From: Streptomyces albireticuli
GTDB taxonomy: Bacteria; Actinomycetota; Actinomycetes; Streptomycetales; Streptomycetaceae
Reading direction: 5' to 3'
DNA: 64,000 bases
Assembly (NCBI RefSeq): GCF_021228125.1
Contig: NZ_JAJQQS010000007.1
Location: 62,001-126,000 of the forward strand
The first letter of the stretch is position 1. Each line of letters starts with the position of its first letter. This document shows, in pieces, positions 27,527 to 36,674 of the stretch. The translations under genes and the position numbers were made by a program. The notes beneath the pieces were generated by a model that saw only the letters and a program-made list of their open reading frames with translations, made no database searches and had not been told where the DNA came from.

Positions 27527-28576
27527 TCACCGCGTCTCCGTCACCTTCGCCAGCGCCCGCGGCGCATCCGGATCCTGCCCCCGCGCGATGGCCACCTCGT
27601 ACGCCAGCATCTGCAGCGGCAGGATCTCCAGCACCGGCTGGAGATCCTCCGGCACCCCCGCCGCCGGCAGCGCGAACCCCGCCGACGCCGACGCCACCTC
27701 CCCCTCGCTCCCCACCACGAAGAGGTCCGCGCCCCGGCCGCGCAGACGTTCCAGCACCGGCTGGAGCGCCTCCCCGCCACGCCCCTCGGGGACGATCGCG
27801 ATCACGGGCGAGATGTTGTCGACCATGGCGAGCGGCCCGTGCAGCAGGTCCGCGCCGGAGTAGGACAGGGCGGGGATGTAGCTCGTCTCCATCAGCTTCA
27901 GCGCCGCCTCCTTGGCCGTCGGGTAGCCGTAGCCCCGGGAGGTGATGACCATGCGCTCGGCGAAGCGGTAGCGCGCGGCGAGCCGCCCGACCTCGGCGCC
28001 CCGGGCCAGGATCCGCTCGGCGAGACCGGGCAGTTCCCGCGCCTCGGTGCCGTCTCCCCCGGCCAGTCCGGCGACGAAGAGGTACAGGGTCAGCAGCGAG
28101 GCGGTGTACGTCTTGGTCGCCGGGAGCGCCTGCTCCGGGCCGGCCAGCATGTCGACGTGGTACTCGGCGACCGCCGCGAGCGGCGAGTCCGCGTTGTTGG
28201 TGACCGCGACGGTGATCGCCCCGGCCTCCCGGGCGGCCCGGGTGGAGGCGACCAGGTCGGGCGAGCCGCCGGACTGGCTGACGGTGACGGCCAGCACGTC
28301 GGTGAGGTCGGGCCGGGCCCCGTAGGCGGTGATGGTGGACATGGAGACCATGCCGCAGGGCTTGCCGAGCCGCACTTCCAGGAGGTATTTGGCATAGAGG
28401 GCGGCGTTGTCCGAGGTGCCCCGGGCGGTCAGCAGGACGAAGCGGGGGTGCCGCGCGGCGATCCGCTCGGCGGTACGGCGGACCGCCGGGGCCCCTTCGT
28501 CGAGGATCCGGCGCAGCACGGCGGGCTGCTCGGCCATCTCGCCGGACATCATCCGGCCCGGCTTCTCGCGAGTCAT
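27527..28576 (-). CDS. SIS-domain sugar isomerase/aminotransferase-like protein
   Basis: 349 residues with two SIS sugar-phosphate-binding domains, as in the isomerase half of GlmS and in AgaS/FrlB-type deglycases. The first contains TARGTSDNAALYAKYLLE and VTVSQSGGSPD, the second SRGYGYPTAKEAALKLMET. The glutaminase half of GlmS is absent, so it does not make glucosamine-6-P from glutamine. It probably handles an amino-sugar phosphate. The ATG at 28576 has GGAGG eight bases before it. It is divergent from nagB, and a dre site lies between them. Confidence 0.87.
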   Translation of the reverse strand: MTREKPGRMMSGEMAEQPAVLRRILDEGAPAVRRTAERIAARHPRFVLLTARGTSDNAALYAKYLLEVRLGKPCGMVSMSTITAYGARPDLTDVLAVTVSQSGGSPDLVASTRAAREAGAITVAVTNNADSPLAAVAEYHVDMLAGPEQALPATKTYTASLLTLYLFVAGLAGGDGTEARELPGLAERILARGAEVGRLAARYRFAERMVITSRGYGYPTAKEAALKLMETSYIPALSYSGADLLHGPLAMVDNISPVIAIVPEGRGGEALQPVLERLRGRGADLFVVGSEGEVASASAGFALPAAGVPEDLQPVLEILPLQMLAYEVAIARGQDPDAPRALAKVTETR

Positions 28577-28721
28577 ACCGCATGCCTCCCGCCGGCGCGG
28601 TCGCGCGGAACGGGCCGGGTGGCGCCCGTCCCCGGCCGCGTGGAGCCCTTTCAGTCGACCACGGGTCACGGCGGACCCGCCAGCCGGCGGCCGACCGTGC
28701 CCGGGGCGCCCCCTCTGCTAG

Positions 28722-28737
28722 ATTGGTCTATACCACC
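28722..28737. promoter_or_regulatory. dre site for DasR in the nagB promoter
   Basis: ATTGGTCTATACCACC is a close match to ACTGGTCTAGACCACT. It lies 41 bp upstream of the nagB start, in the divergent gap shared with the SIS gene. DasR control of nagB is established in S. coelicolor. Confidence 0.8.
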
Positions 28738-28777
28738 CATAAGAGTTTCCTCCACTCTCCAGATCGGCAGGCCCGTC

Positions 28778-29563
28778 GTGGAAGTTGTCATCGTCCCGGA
28801 CGCCAAGGCAGGCGGCGAGCTCATCGCGGAGGCCATGGCCGCCTTGCTGCGCCGTAAGCCCGACGCCCTGCTGGGCGTGGCCACCGGCTCCACCCCGCTG
28901 CCCATCTACGAGGCGCTGACCGCCAAGGTCCGCGCGGGTGCCGTGGACGCCTCGCGCGCCCGGATCTGCCAGCTCGACGAGTACGTCGGCCTGCCCGCCG
29001 ACCACCCGGAGTCCTACCGTTCGGTGGTGCTGCGCGAGGTCGTCGAGCCGCTCGGTCTGACCGAGTCCTCCTTCATGGGCCCGGACGGCACCGCCGAGGA
29101 CGTCCAGGCCGCGTGCGAGGCGTACGACCGCGCGCTGCCGGAGGCCGGCGGCGTGGACCTCCAGCTGCTGGGCATCGGCACCGACGGGCACATCGGCTTC
29201 AACGAGCCGTGCTCCTCGCTCGCCTCCCGCACCCGGATCAAGACGCTGACCGAGCAGACCCGCGTCGACAACGCCCGCTTCTTCGAGGGCGACATCGACC
29301 AGGTGCCGCACCACGTCATCACCCAGGGCATCGGCACCATCCTGGAGGCCCGCCACCTGGTGCTGCTGGCCACCGGCGAGGGCAAGGCCGACGCCGTGGC
29401 GCAGACGGTCGAGGGCCCGGTCTCCGCGCTGGTGCCCGCGTCGGCGCTCCAGCTCCACCCGCACGCGACGGTCGTGGTGGACGAGGCGGCGGCGTCCAAG
29501 CTGAAGCTGGCGGACTACTTCCGCCACACCTACGCGAACAAGCCGGCCTGGCAGGGGCTGTAG
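28778..29563 (+). CDS. nagB: glucosamine-6-phosphate deaminase
   Basis: 261 residues, normal length. Conserved blocks are LGVATGSTPLPIYEAL (phosphate loop), QLDEYVGLP (catalytic Asp) and LGIGTDGHIGFNEP (catalytic His). The enzyme turns glucosamine-6-P into fructose-6-P and ammonia, the last step that sends chitin-derived amino sugar into glycolysis. The GTG at 28778 gives the standard VEVVIV start. An open frame extends far upstream but is antisense to the SIS gene. Regulation by DasR is expected from the dre site upstream. Confidence 0.96.
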   Translation: MEVVIVPDAKAGGELIAEAMAALLRRKPDALLGVATGSTPLPIYEALTAKVRAGAVDASRARICQLDEYVGLPADHPESYRSVVLREVVEPLGLTESSFMGPDGTAEDVQAACEAYDRALPEAGGVDLQLLGIGTDGHIGFNEPCSSLASRTRIKTLTEQTRVDNARFFEGDIDQVPHHVITQGIGTILEARHLVLLATGEGKADAVAQTVEGPVSALVPASALQLHPHATVVVDEAAASKLKLADYFRHTYANKPAWQGL

Positions 29564-29597
29564 GCGCCCCGGCCAGGAACGGCGGGAGCGCCCTCCG

Positions 29598-29671
29598 GGC
29601 GCGTCCTCAAACGCCGGACGGGCTGGATTTGCGGACCGTAGTCAGCAAATCCAGCCCGTCCGGCGTTCGCG
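29598..29671. terminator. bidirectional terminator, short form (G) of the composite repeat
   Basis: A perfect 23-bp stem, left arm 29610-29632 starting AACGCCGGACGGGCTG and right arm 29645-29667, with a 12-base loop. It lies between the converging nagB and beta-N-acetylglucosaminidase genes. The arm is the end block found in the larger repeat copies. Confidence 0.85.
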
Positions 29672-29689
29672 TTCGTACCCGAGGGGGAG

Positions 29690-31174
29690 CTACGCCCCCG
29701 CGATGACCTCCGCCGCCGCCACGCCGCACACCCGCGCCGCCCCGTGCGTCGCCACGTGCAGCGCCCCCACCGGTGCCGCCTCGTTCAGGCCCATCTCGAC
29801 CACCACCGTGTCCGGCCGGACGGCCAGCAGCGCGTCGAGCGTCTTGGCCATCCACGGGTGGCGGTGCGCGTCGCGGACGACCGCGACGACGCGGCGGTCC
29901 GCCGCGTCCCGGAGCACCCGTTCGGCGCCGGCCTCGTCGCTGCCGTACGTACCGGTCGTGGTGCCCGGCAGCAGCCGGGCCAGCTCGGCCCCGACGCCCC
30001 ACGGCGTCTCGTCGCCGACGGCGATGTTGGCGACGGGCGTGAAGGCGGCCACGTGCACGGGGTGGGCCTGCGGCTCGTAGGGCACGGCGGCCGTGATCCG
30101 CAGGGCGCGGCGGGCCGCGATCAGGCCCACCTCGGGGGCGGGCGCGGTCCCCTCCTGCGCCGCGCCCGCCTCCGAGGTCCAGCGCGCCAGGGCGCGCACC
30201 CGCTCGGCCGCGTCGGCGAGCCGCTCCTCGGCGAGCTCGCCCGCGCGGACGGCGGAGATCAGTGCGTCCCGCAGCCGCAGCACGGTCTCCGCGTCGGCCA
30301 GGCCGCCGCCGACGCAGATCGCGTCGGCGCCCGCGGCCAGGGCCATGACGCTGCCGCGCTCGATCCCGTACGTACCCGCGATGGCCCGCATCTCCATGCC
30401 GTCGGTGACGATGAGGCCGTCGAAGCCGAGGCCGCCCTCGGTGACGGGGGCGCGCAGCAGACCGTGCAGGGCGGTCGGGCTGAGGGTCGCGGGCAGCGCG
30501 GGGTCCAGGGCGGGCAGCAGGATGTGCGCGCTCATCACGGCCCGGGTGCCGGCCGTGACGGCCGCGCGGAAGGGCACCAGCTCGCGGGCGTGGAGCGTGG
30601 CGAGGTCCGCGTCGATGCGCGGCATGTCGTGGTGGGAGTCGACGGCGGTGTCGCCGTGCCCGGGGAAGTGCTTGGTGCAGGCGGCGACGCCGGCGGACTG
30701 GAGGCCCTCGACGTAGGCGGCGGTGTGCCGGGCGACCAGGCGCGGGTCGGCGCCGAAGGACCGTACGCCGATGACCGGGTTGTCCGGGTCGGAGTTGACG
30801 TCCGCGGAGGGCGCCCAGTTGAGGTTGACGCCGCAGGCGGCGAGGCGGCGGCCGAGCTCCCGGGCGAGGGCGCGGGTCAGCTCGGTGTCGTCGACCGTGC
30901 CGAGGGCGAGGTTGCCGGGGAAGGAGGAGCCGGTGCGGACCTCCAGGCGGGTGACGTCACCGCCCTCCTCGTCGATCGCCACGAGGACGTCCGGCCGCTC
31001 GGCGCGCAGCCGCGCCGTGAGCGCGGCGAGCTGCTCGGGCGAGGCGATGTTCCGGCCGAAGAGGCCGACGGAGGCGAGCCCTTCGCCGACCCTGCGCAGC
31101 AGCCAGTCGGGGGCGTCGGTGCCCTCGAAGCCGGGCTGGAGGACCGTCAGGGCGTCCCGGGTGAGCGTGTCCAT
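29690..31174 (-). CDS. beta-N-acetylglucosaminidase, glycoside hydrolase family 3 (DasD/NagZ type)
   Basis: 494 residues. The family 3 signature KHFPGHGDTAVDSHHDMP carries the His-Asp acid/base pair of NagZ enzymes, and the nucleophile Asp is in LIVTDGMEMRAI. A C-terminal domain of about 150 residues follows. No signal peptide is present, so it acts in the cytoplasm, splitting imported chitobiose to GlcNAc. Its start is six bases after the dasC stop, so it is the last gene of the das transport operon; this matches the gene called dasD in the literature, from memory. Confidence 0.92.
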   Translation of the reverse strand: MDTLTRDALTVLQPGFEGTDAPDWLLRRVGEGLASVGLFGRNIASPEQLAALTARLRAERPDVLVAIDEEGGDVTRLEVRTGSSFPGNLALGTVDDTELTRALARELGRRLAACGVNLNWAPSADVNSDPDNPVIGVRSFGADPRLVARHTAAYVEGLQSAGVAACTKHFPGHGDTAVDSHHDMPRIDADLATLHARELVPFRAAVTAGTRAVMSAHILLPALDPALPATLSPTALHGLLRAPVTEGGLGFDGLIVTDGMEMRAIAGTYGIERGSVMALAAGADAICVGGGLADAETVLRLRDALISAVRAGELAEERLADAAERVRALARWTSEAGAAQEGTAPAPEVGLIAARRALRITAAVPYEPQAHPVHVAAFTPVANIAVGDETPWGVGAELARLLPGTTTGTYGSDEAGAERVLRDAADRRVVAVVRDAHRHPWMAKTLDALLAVRPDTVVVEMGLNEAAPVGALHVATHGAARVCGVAAAEVIAGA

Positions 31175-31180
31175 GGAGTA

Positions 31181-32011
31181 TTAGCCCTTCACCGCGCCGG
31201 ACGTGAGACCGCCGACCGCCTTGCGCTGGAGGATGACGAAGAGGATCAGGATGGGCACGGCGAAGAGCGAGGAGGCGGCCATCGTGGCGCCCCAGTCGTC
31301 GCCGAAGGTGGTGCGGAAGCTGGTGAGCCAGAGCGGGAGCGTCTGCGAGGCGGGGTCCTTGTTGAGGATCAGGACCATCGGGAACTCGTTCCAGACGGTG
31401 ATGAAGCCGAAGAGCGAGGTGGCCATCAGGCCGGGCGCCAGCAGCGGGAAGATCACCTTGATGAACGCCTGGGTGCGGGTGCACCCGTCGACCATCGCGG
31501 ACTCCTCCAGTTCCTTCGGCACGGCGGCGACGTAGCCGCGCAGCGTCAGGACGGTGAAGGGCAGCACCATCACGGTGTAGATGGCGATGAGCGGCGGGAG
31601 GCTGTTCAGCATCTCGGCGTCGCGCACGATCATGTAGTACGCGATGACCATGACCTCCCAGGGCGCCATCTGGGCCATCATCATCACGAGGATGAAGCTC
31701 TTGCGGCCCTTGAAGCGCATGCGGGCGACGGCGAACGACGCGAGCAGCGCGATGACGAGCGACAGGGCGACCGCGACCAGGGTGACGGTCAGGGAGTTGC
31801 CCACCAGGGTCCAGAAGCCGTCGGCGTCCACGGCCTTGGAGAAGTGCTCAAGGGTGGGGCTCGTGGGGAACCAGGTGGGGGTGTCGCTGACGATGTCCTT
31901 GTTGGCCTTGAAGGCCGTGGCGAACATCCAGTAGACGGGGAAGGCGAAGACGACGAAGAGAACGACCGCGGCGGCTCCGGGCCAGGCGCGGCCGAGGAAG
32001 GAGCGCTTCAC
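31181..32011 (-). CDS. dasC: ABC transporter permease DasC (chitobiose uptake)
   Basis: 276 residues, six helices, MalG-type inner-membrane permease. The EAA loop, which docks the ATPase, is at VPKELEESAMVDGCTRTQAF. The GTG at 32011 overlaps the dasB stop by four bases and has AGGAGG seven bases upstream. It works with DasB and DasA; the ATPase is supplied from elsewhere (MsiK in S. coelicolor), as no ATPase gene is in the operon. Confidence 0.95.
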   Translation of the reverse strand: MKRSFLGRAWPGAAAVVLFVVFAFPVYWMFATAFKANKDIVSDTPTWFPTSPTLEHFSKAVDADGFWTLVGNSLTVTLVAVALSLVIALLASFAVARMRFKGRKSFILVMMMAQMAPWEVMVIAYYMIVRDAEMLNSLPPLIAIYTVMVLPFTVLTLRGYVAAVPKELEESAMVDGCTRTQAFIKVIFPLLAPGLMATSLFGFITVWNEFPMVLILNKDPASQTLPLWLTSFRTTFGDDWGATMAASSLFAVPILILFVILQRKAVGGLTSGAVKG

Positions 32012-32985
32012 AGCTCGTCCTCCTCTTGCTTGAGGACAAGGCGCAGGTAGTACGCCGTCAGGGCCAGCAGGATGACGATGGTGAGGATGGAGATCGCGGC
32101 GCCCATGCCGAAGTGCTGGTTGCCCATGCCCTCGACGAACGCGTAGACCGGCAGGGTCTCGGTGAGCCGGTCGGGCCCGCCCTCGTTGATCGCGAAGACC
32201 TGGGTGAACGACTTGAAGACCCAGATGACTTCGAGGAACGTCGTGGCGAGGAAGAACGGCTTGAGGAAGGGGAAGGTCACCGAGGTGAACTGCTTCCAGG
32301 GGCCGGCGCCGTCCAGCGAGGCGGCCTCGTAGAGCTCCTTGGGGATCGTGGTCGTGGCCGCGTAGAGGTTGATCGCCACGAAGGGGACCGACTGCCACAC
32401 GATCAGCACGGTGATCACGAAGAAGGTGGAGAACTGCCCGCTGGTCCAGTTGTAGTCGGCCATCGAGTGCCAGCCGAGCGTGTCCAGCAGGTAGTTGACG
32501 ACGCCGAACCGCTGGGCGAAGAGCCACTGGAAGACGGTGGTCGCCGCGACGACGGGCATGGCCCAGGCGAGCACGATGCCCAGCAGGAGCAGCAGCCGCA
32601 TCTTGTTGCCGAGGCGGGCGAGCAGCAGGCCGATCAGACAGCCGACCACCATGATCAGGACGACGTTGGCGGCGGTGAAGACGACCGACCGGCCGGTGAC
32701 GCTCCAGAAGTCGGAACTGCCGAGCGCCTCGGTGTAGTTGTCGACGCCGTTCCACTCGGTGACGTGCTGGATCAGCTGGCGCGGGTTGAGGTTCTGGAAC
32801 GACAGCATGCCGTTCTTCACCAGCGTCCAGCCGAGCAGCAGCACCGTGGCCGCGGCGGCGGGGAGGATCAGGAGGTACGGGACGCCCTGGGAGACCCGCC
32901 CCTTGCCGCCGCGGGGCGGCGGGGCCCCGCCTTTGCCGATCCCGGGGGCGGCGTCCGCCGCCGCCTCTTCGATCTGCGCTGACAT
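32008..32985 (-). CDS. dasB: ABC transporter permease DasB (chitobiose uptake)
   Basis: 325 residues, six main helices, MalF-type permease. The EAA loop is IPKELYEAASLDGAGPWKQF. The N-terminal 35 residues are Ala/Gly/Pro-rich and cytoplasmic. It forms the membrane channel with DasC. The start is about 140 bp downstream of the dasA stop, and dasC overlaps its end by four bases. Confidence 0.95.
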   Translation of the reverse strand: MSAQIEEAAADAAPGIGKGGAPPPRGGKGRVSQGVPYLLILPAAAATVLLLGWTLVKNGMLSFQNLNPRQLIQHVTEWNGVDNYTEALGSSDFWSVTGRSVVFTAANVVLIMVVGCLIGLLLARLGNKMRLLLLLGIVLAWAMPVVAATTVFQWLFAQRFGVVNYLLDTLGWHSMADYNWTSGQFSTFFVITVLIVWQSVPFVAINLYAATTTIPKELYEAASLDGAGPWKQFTSVTFPFLKPFFLATTFLEVIWVFKSFTQVFAINEGGPDRLTETLPVYAFVEGMGNQHFGMGAAISILTIVILLALTAYYLRLVLKQEEDEL

Positions 32986-33124
32986 CGTCGTCCGCCTTCT
33001 CCCCTGTCGAACGGTATTGCTGTGGTACGCGTGGTACGCGGTGGCGCGCGCGGTGAGCGACGGGGCCGGGTGGCACCGGCCCCGTCGGTCACCGGTGGGT
33101 CACCGGCGGGCTGTCACCCGTGGG

Positions 33125-34396
33125 TCACTGCTTCTGGCTGAGGCGCTTGTTCATGTCGCCCTCGACCTGCTTGGCGGCTTCCTCCGGGGACTTCCCGTTG
33201 AGGACGGCCGTCATGTACGCCTTGATCGGGTTCGGCGCGTTCTCGACCGGGGCCCACTCGGGGATCAGCGGCGTGGTGCCGCCGCCCTTGGCGGCCGGGG
33301 CCGCGGCCTCGGCGGCCGGGTTGCCCTTGACGCTGCCCAGCAGGGAGTCCTTGTTGGGCAGCGAGCCGACCTCCTTGGCCAGCGCGCTCTCGTTCTTGTC
33401 GGACAGCGCGATCTTCAGGAACTCCTTGGCGAGTTCCTGCTTCTTGCTGCCCGTCGCGACGGCGAGGTTGGAGCCGCCGAGGAAGACGCCCTCGGGCTTG
33501 TCGGCGGTCTCACCGGGGATGGTGAAGTAGCCGATCTCCTTCTCGATGGCCGGGTTGGCCTTGATCGCGGTGGCGGCTTCCCAGCCCATGCCGATGAAGG
33601 CGCCGGTCTTGCCCTTGGCGAAGACGTCGGCCTGCTGCGGGGTGGCCTCGTCCTTGTCCTTGGGCGCCTTGCTGAACGCCTGGTACTGCTTGTAGATGTC
33701 CATCGCCTTGGCGACCTTGGGGTCGGCGAGGTTGGAGACGTACTTCTTGCCGTCCTTCTTCACCAGGTCGGCGCCGGTGCCGATGGTGAGGCCGTCGAAG
33801 AAGTACCAGTTCTGGCCGGGCAGGTAGAGCGGCTCGGCTTCGCCCTTCTTCTGAATGGCCTCAAGGGCCTTGAAGAATTCGGCGCGGGTCTTGGGCGTCT
33901 CCTTGACGCCCGCGTCCGCCCAGACCTTCTTGTTGTAGATGACGACGCGGCTGGCGGCGTACCAGGGTGCGGCGTACTGCTTGCCCTCGAAGACGGCCGG
34001 CTTGTTGAGGGATTCGGTCCAGTCCCCGCCGATCTCCTTCTTCAGGTCGCCGAGGTCGGCGAGGCCACCGGTCTGGGCGTACGAGGGGGTCTGGGTGTTG
34101 CCGACCTCGACGACGTCGGGCGGGCTGGACTCGGAAAGCGCGGTGGTGAGCTTCTGCTGAATTCCGTCCCATTTCTGGACCTGGATATTCAGCTTCGCGC
34201 CGGTCTTCTGTTCGAACTCGGCCTGGACCGATTTCGTCCAGCCGGCGGGGTTCGAGCCGTCCATGAACCAGACGGTGAGGCTCTTGGCCTTGTCGCCGGA
34301 GTCGCCCGATCCCTTGTCACCGTCGCTGGACCCACAGGCAGCAACACTCACCAACATGGCCGCGACACCAGTCGCCGCTATGAGCCCTCGCTTCAC
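33125..34396 (-). CDS. dasA: sugar-binding lipoprotein DasA
   Basis: 423 residues. A lipoprotein signal ends with the lipobox SVAAC, placing the protein on the outer face of the membrane. The mature part is a family 1 extracellular solute-binding protein, with LTVWFMDGSNPAGWTKSVQ near its start and GAFIGMGWEAATAIK in the second lobe. DasA binds chitobiose and hands it to DasB/DasC. Two dre-like sites lie 33-72 bp upstream, so DasR represses it. Confidence 0.95.
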   Translation of the reverse strand: MKRGLIAATGVAAMLVSVAACGSSDGDKGSGDSGDKAKSLTVWFMDGSNPAGWTKSVQAEFEQKTGAKLNIQVQKWDGIQQKLTTALSESSPPDVVEVGNTQTPSYAQTGGLADLGDLKKEIGGDWTESLNKPAVFEGKQYAAPWYAASRVVIYNKKVWADAGVKETPKTRAEFFKALEAIQKKGEAEPLYLPGQNWYFFDGLTIGTGADLVKKDGKKYVSNLADPKVAKAMDIYKQYQAFSKAPKDKDEATPQQADVFAKGKTGAFIGMGWEAATAIKANPAIEKEIGYFTIPGETADKPEGVFLGGSNLAVATGSKKQELAKEFLKIALSDKNESALAKEVGSLPNKDSLLGSVKGNPAAEAAAPAAKGGGTTPLIPEWAPVENAPNPIKAYMTAVLNGKSPEEAAKQVEGDMNKRLSQKQ

Positions 34397-34428
34397 AGCA
34401 CTCTCCTCAAGGACCGAATGTGGTCTTT

Positions 34429-34444
34429 AATGGTTTAGACCAGT
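34429..34444. promoter_or_regulatory. dre site 1 upstream of dasA
   Basis: AATGGTTTAGACCAGT resembles the DasR consensus ACTGGTCTAGACCACT. It is 33 bp upstream of dasA and in the divergent dasA-dasR gap. Confidence 0.8.
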
Positions 34445-34452
34445 GCCCGCAG

Positions 34453-34468
34453 CTTGGCCTAGACCTTT
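34453..34468. promoter_or_regulatory. dre site 2 in the dasA-dasR gap
   Basis: CTTGGCCTAGACCTTT is a second, weaker match to the DasR site, eight bases beyond the first. Two neighbouring sites may allow cooperative repression and autoregulation. Confidence 0.65.
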
Positions 34469-34580
34469 TGGGGTGTCAAGGGTGTATAAGAGTCGCTGTC
34501 GGCTCCGTTACCGGACCGACACCTCAAGCTCGACCTGGGCATCTCCGGGCCCCTCGGGCTCTGCCCGTGCCACCATGTGA

Positions 34581-35405
<825 letters not shown>

Positions 35406-35507
35406 CGCCGGCGGGCGGCGGCCGAGCGCGGCGGGAAGCGCCGGTCCGGGCGGACGCGGGGCGCGGCCGGTCGCCCCTGACCTCGAAGGGCGTGCTTCCA
35501 TCCTCGG

Positions 35508-36083
35508 GTGACCGATGAGAGTGCCGGTGCCCGGGCCGAAGAGAACGCCCGCGTCCTGACCGATGAGAACGCCCGCGTGCGTATCCGCCCCCGCGGCGCC
35601 TCCGATCTCGGCGGCTGCGTGGACGCGCTCGCCCGGGTCCACGCGCGGGACGCCTACCCCCTGGACTGGCCGGCCGACCCGGCCGCCTGGCTGTCCCCTC
35701 CGTCGCTGCTCGCGGCCTGGGTGGCGGAGCTGGACGGGCGGGTCGCCGGGCACATCGGCCTGTGCCGCGCCGGGGCCGGGGACACCGCCGCCGCGGTGTG
35801 GAGCGCGCGCCGGGGCGTGGGCCTCGGCGCGACGGCGGTCGTCGGCCGCCTGTTCGTGGCCCCGGCGGCCCGGGGCCACGGCGCGGGCGCCCTCCTCCTG
35901 GCCGCGGCCACGGCGGAGGCCCGGCGGCGGGTCCTGCACCCGGTCCTCGACGTCGTCGCGTCCGACACGGCGGCGACGGCGCTGTACGAACGCGAGGGCT
36001 GGACCCGTCTCACCACTGCCGAGCAGCGCTGGAGCCCGGACCGGACGGTGACGGTCCACTGCTACGCGGCGGGGGCGGCGTGA
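35508..36083 (+). CDS. GNAT-family N-acetyltransferase
   Basis: 191 residues. The acetyl-CoA-binding loop is VAPAARGHGAGALLL and motif B is VLDVVASDTAATALYEREGW. An Arg-rich first strand RIRPRGASDL starts the fold at about residue 25, after an acidic N-terminal extension in which DENARV and ENARV are repeated. The substrate is unknown. GTG at 35508 is used; no strong ribosome site is seen. Confidence 0.82.
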   Translation: MTDESAGARAEENARVLTDENARVRIRPRGASDLGGCVDALARVHARDAYPLDWPADPAAWLSPPSLLAAWVAELDGRVAGHIGLCRAGAGDTAAAVWSARRGVGLGATAVVGRLFVAPAARGHGAGALLLAAATAEARRRVLHPVLDVVASDTAATALYEREGWTRLTTAEQRWSPDRTVTVHCYAAGAA

Positions 36084-36102
36084 CGCGGGCCGGTCACCGG
36101 GC

Positions 36103-36543
36103 TCACTGGACGACGACGGTCACCTTCCAGGGAATGATGACGGCGGGGCAGAACCAGTCCGGTGCCGGGTAGCACTCCTGGGTGGAGTTGATCTCGGCGG
36201 TCCCCCTGTCCTGGGCACGGAAGGTGCCCGAGGCGTTGCCGTTCCCGTCCATGCCGCGGCCGATGTGTCTGAGGACCTGGAAGTCGGAGGACGTCGGGTA
36301 GTCCCACGCCCAGACGCCCCCGGCCGACCGGGAACCCTTCAGCTCGACCTGGATCACGTCCCCGCTCCGCACGACGACCGTGCGGTTCTTGTCCTCGTTA
36401 CCCAGTACGACCTCGGCGGCGACGGCGCTCCGCTGGTGCGTACGGGGTGCGCCGGCCGCCGAGGCGGGGGCGACGGCGGCGGCCGTCAGCGCCAGTCCGG
36501 CGGCGAGGGGGACGACGAGCGATGCCGTGGTCTTCATCTTCAC
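36103..36543 (-). CDS. small secreted protein, possibly chagasin-like (inhibitor family I42)
   Basis: 146 residues. The signal peptide ends near APASAAGA. The mature part has the pattern VVRSGDVIQVELKG ... GGVWAWDYP ... GTFRAQDRGTAEI, which resembles the beta-sandwich of chagasin-type cysteine-protease inhibitors (loops GD, SAGGVW and the later RAQDRG turn). The match is by eye and weak. Two Cys (in TQECYPAPDWFCP) may form a disulfide. It converges on the GNAT gene. Confidence 0.55.
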   Translation of the reverse strand: MKMKTTASLVVPLAAGLALTAAAVAPASAAGAPRTHQRSAVAAEVVLGNEDKNRTVVVRSGDVIQVELKGSRSAGGVWAWDYPTSSDFQVLRHIGRGMDGNGNASGTFRAQDRGTAEINSTQECYPAPDWFCPAVIIPWKVTVVVQ

Positions 36544-36674
36544 CTCGGTACGGGTGGAATGGATGCGTCGGGCTTCCGTCTACACCCGCGCGCACCGCCG
36601 CGTCCCCCTCGATTCACGCCACGTGGTGTGTGGTGAGGACCGGACCGAGCGCCGGGTCACCCCGGCGGAACCGC

